Source of the DNA: a virus
Direction: 5' to 3' (one strand)
DNA: 28,248 nt
Virus record (IMG/VR): IMGVR_UViG_3300025325_000921
Location: 1 to 28,248 of that record
Part shown: in pieces, positions 28,212-28,248 of the stretch
How positions within the stretch are numbered: position 1 is the stretch's first letter
Layout: every line of letters begins with the position of its first letter
Notes under the pieces: model-generated
Databases searched by the model: none
What the model was told of the DNA's origin: nothing
Seen by the model: only the letters and a program-made list of their open reading frames with translations
Translations under genes and position numbers: made by a program

Positions 28212-28248
28212 TGGCGGGATAAGTGGGACTCGAACCCACGCTCTCACG
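28212..28248 (-). tRNA. tRNA, 3' part only (isotype not determinable)
   Basis: On the minus strand the sequence shows a T-arm (GTGGG, loop TTCGAGT, CCCAC), then the acceptor strand TTATCCC, discriminator G and an encoded CCA. The anticodon lies beyond the window edge. The reading frame through this region (starting MRAWVRVPLIPP) is the usual artefact of translating a tRNA. Confidence 0.85.

Noticed and set aside
28035-28247. 70-aa minus-strand frame beginning MRAWVRVPLIPP
   Set aside because: It reads through the T-arm of the tRNA and overlaps the 82-aa gene in another frame; a known artefact.
1-28248. Integrase, terminase and portal genes
   Set aside because: No matching motifs seen in any frame; they may lie beyond the edges, so lysogeny rests only on the HTH/divergent-promoter arrangement.

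Overview
The window carries part of the genome of a tailed double-stranded DNA phage or provirus, most likely podovirus-like. The evidence is an N4-gp56-type major capsid protein with a scaffold-like gene before it, head-tail connector and virion genes, three candidate ejection-type proteins, a cluster of tail-fibre genes and an M15-type endolysin. No contractile sheath, tape measure, integrase, terminase or portal is visible; the last two would be expected beyond the right edge. GC content is moderate (one 60-base line counted in the fibre genes gives 43%), with AT-rich accessory islands (27% in one line of the HNH gene). The host cannot be read from the sequence. A secreted Hint-domain protein would fit an intracellular or candidate-phylum bacterium such as Dependentiae, but that is only a guess.

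Layout, left to right. Positions 1-115 hold an unresolved gene end or start. Positions 164-2627 (minus) form a tightly overlapping operon. It runs from an HTH repressor-like gene through a small membrane protein, a secreted Hint-domain protein, a possible immunity-type partner and a HicB-like protein to two paralogous zinc-ribbon proteins. Positions 2628-2765 are a divergent control region, where two opposed -35 boxes form an inverted repeat. Positions 2766-4732 (plus) are an early operon of small unknown genes ending in an Erf single-strand annealing protein. Positions 4792-5818 (plus) hold three more small genes.

Positions 5815-13459 (minus) are the adhesion module: a small lipoprotein, two C1q-like proteins, several fibres sharing a C-terminal module, and a 902-aa repeat fibre. 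Positions 13580-14858 (plus) are a mobile-looking cassette (RHH regulator, HNH endonuclease, small membrane ORF) with its own promoter and operator. Positions 14742-17784 (minus) are candidate DNA-ejection proteins. Positions 17863-18393 (plus) are a single gene with its own terminator. Positions 18477-28108 (minus) run from small unknown genes through the scaffold, capsid, connectors and virion proteins to the endolysin. A partial tRNA (minus) is cut by the right edge.

Minus-strand late transcription appears to enter from the right. It is broken by terminators at 27272-27302 and 25841-25871 and restarted by a promoter in front of the capsid gene. The capsid mRNA leader is about 140 nt and contains tandem stem-loops. 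The HTH protein, divergent promoters and Erf protein suggest a temperate or formerly temperate lifestyle. The Hint gene cluster and the two plus-strand islands look like accessory cargo.
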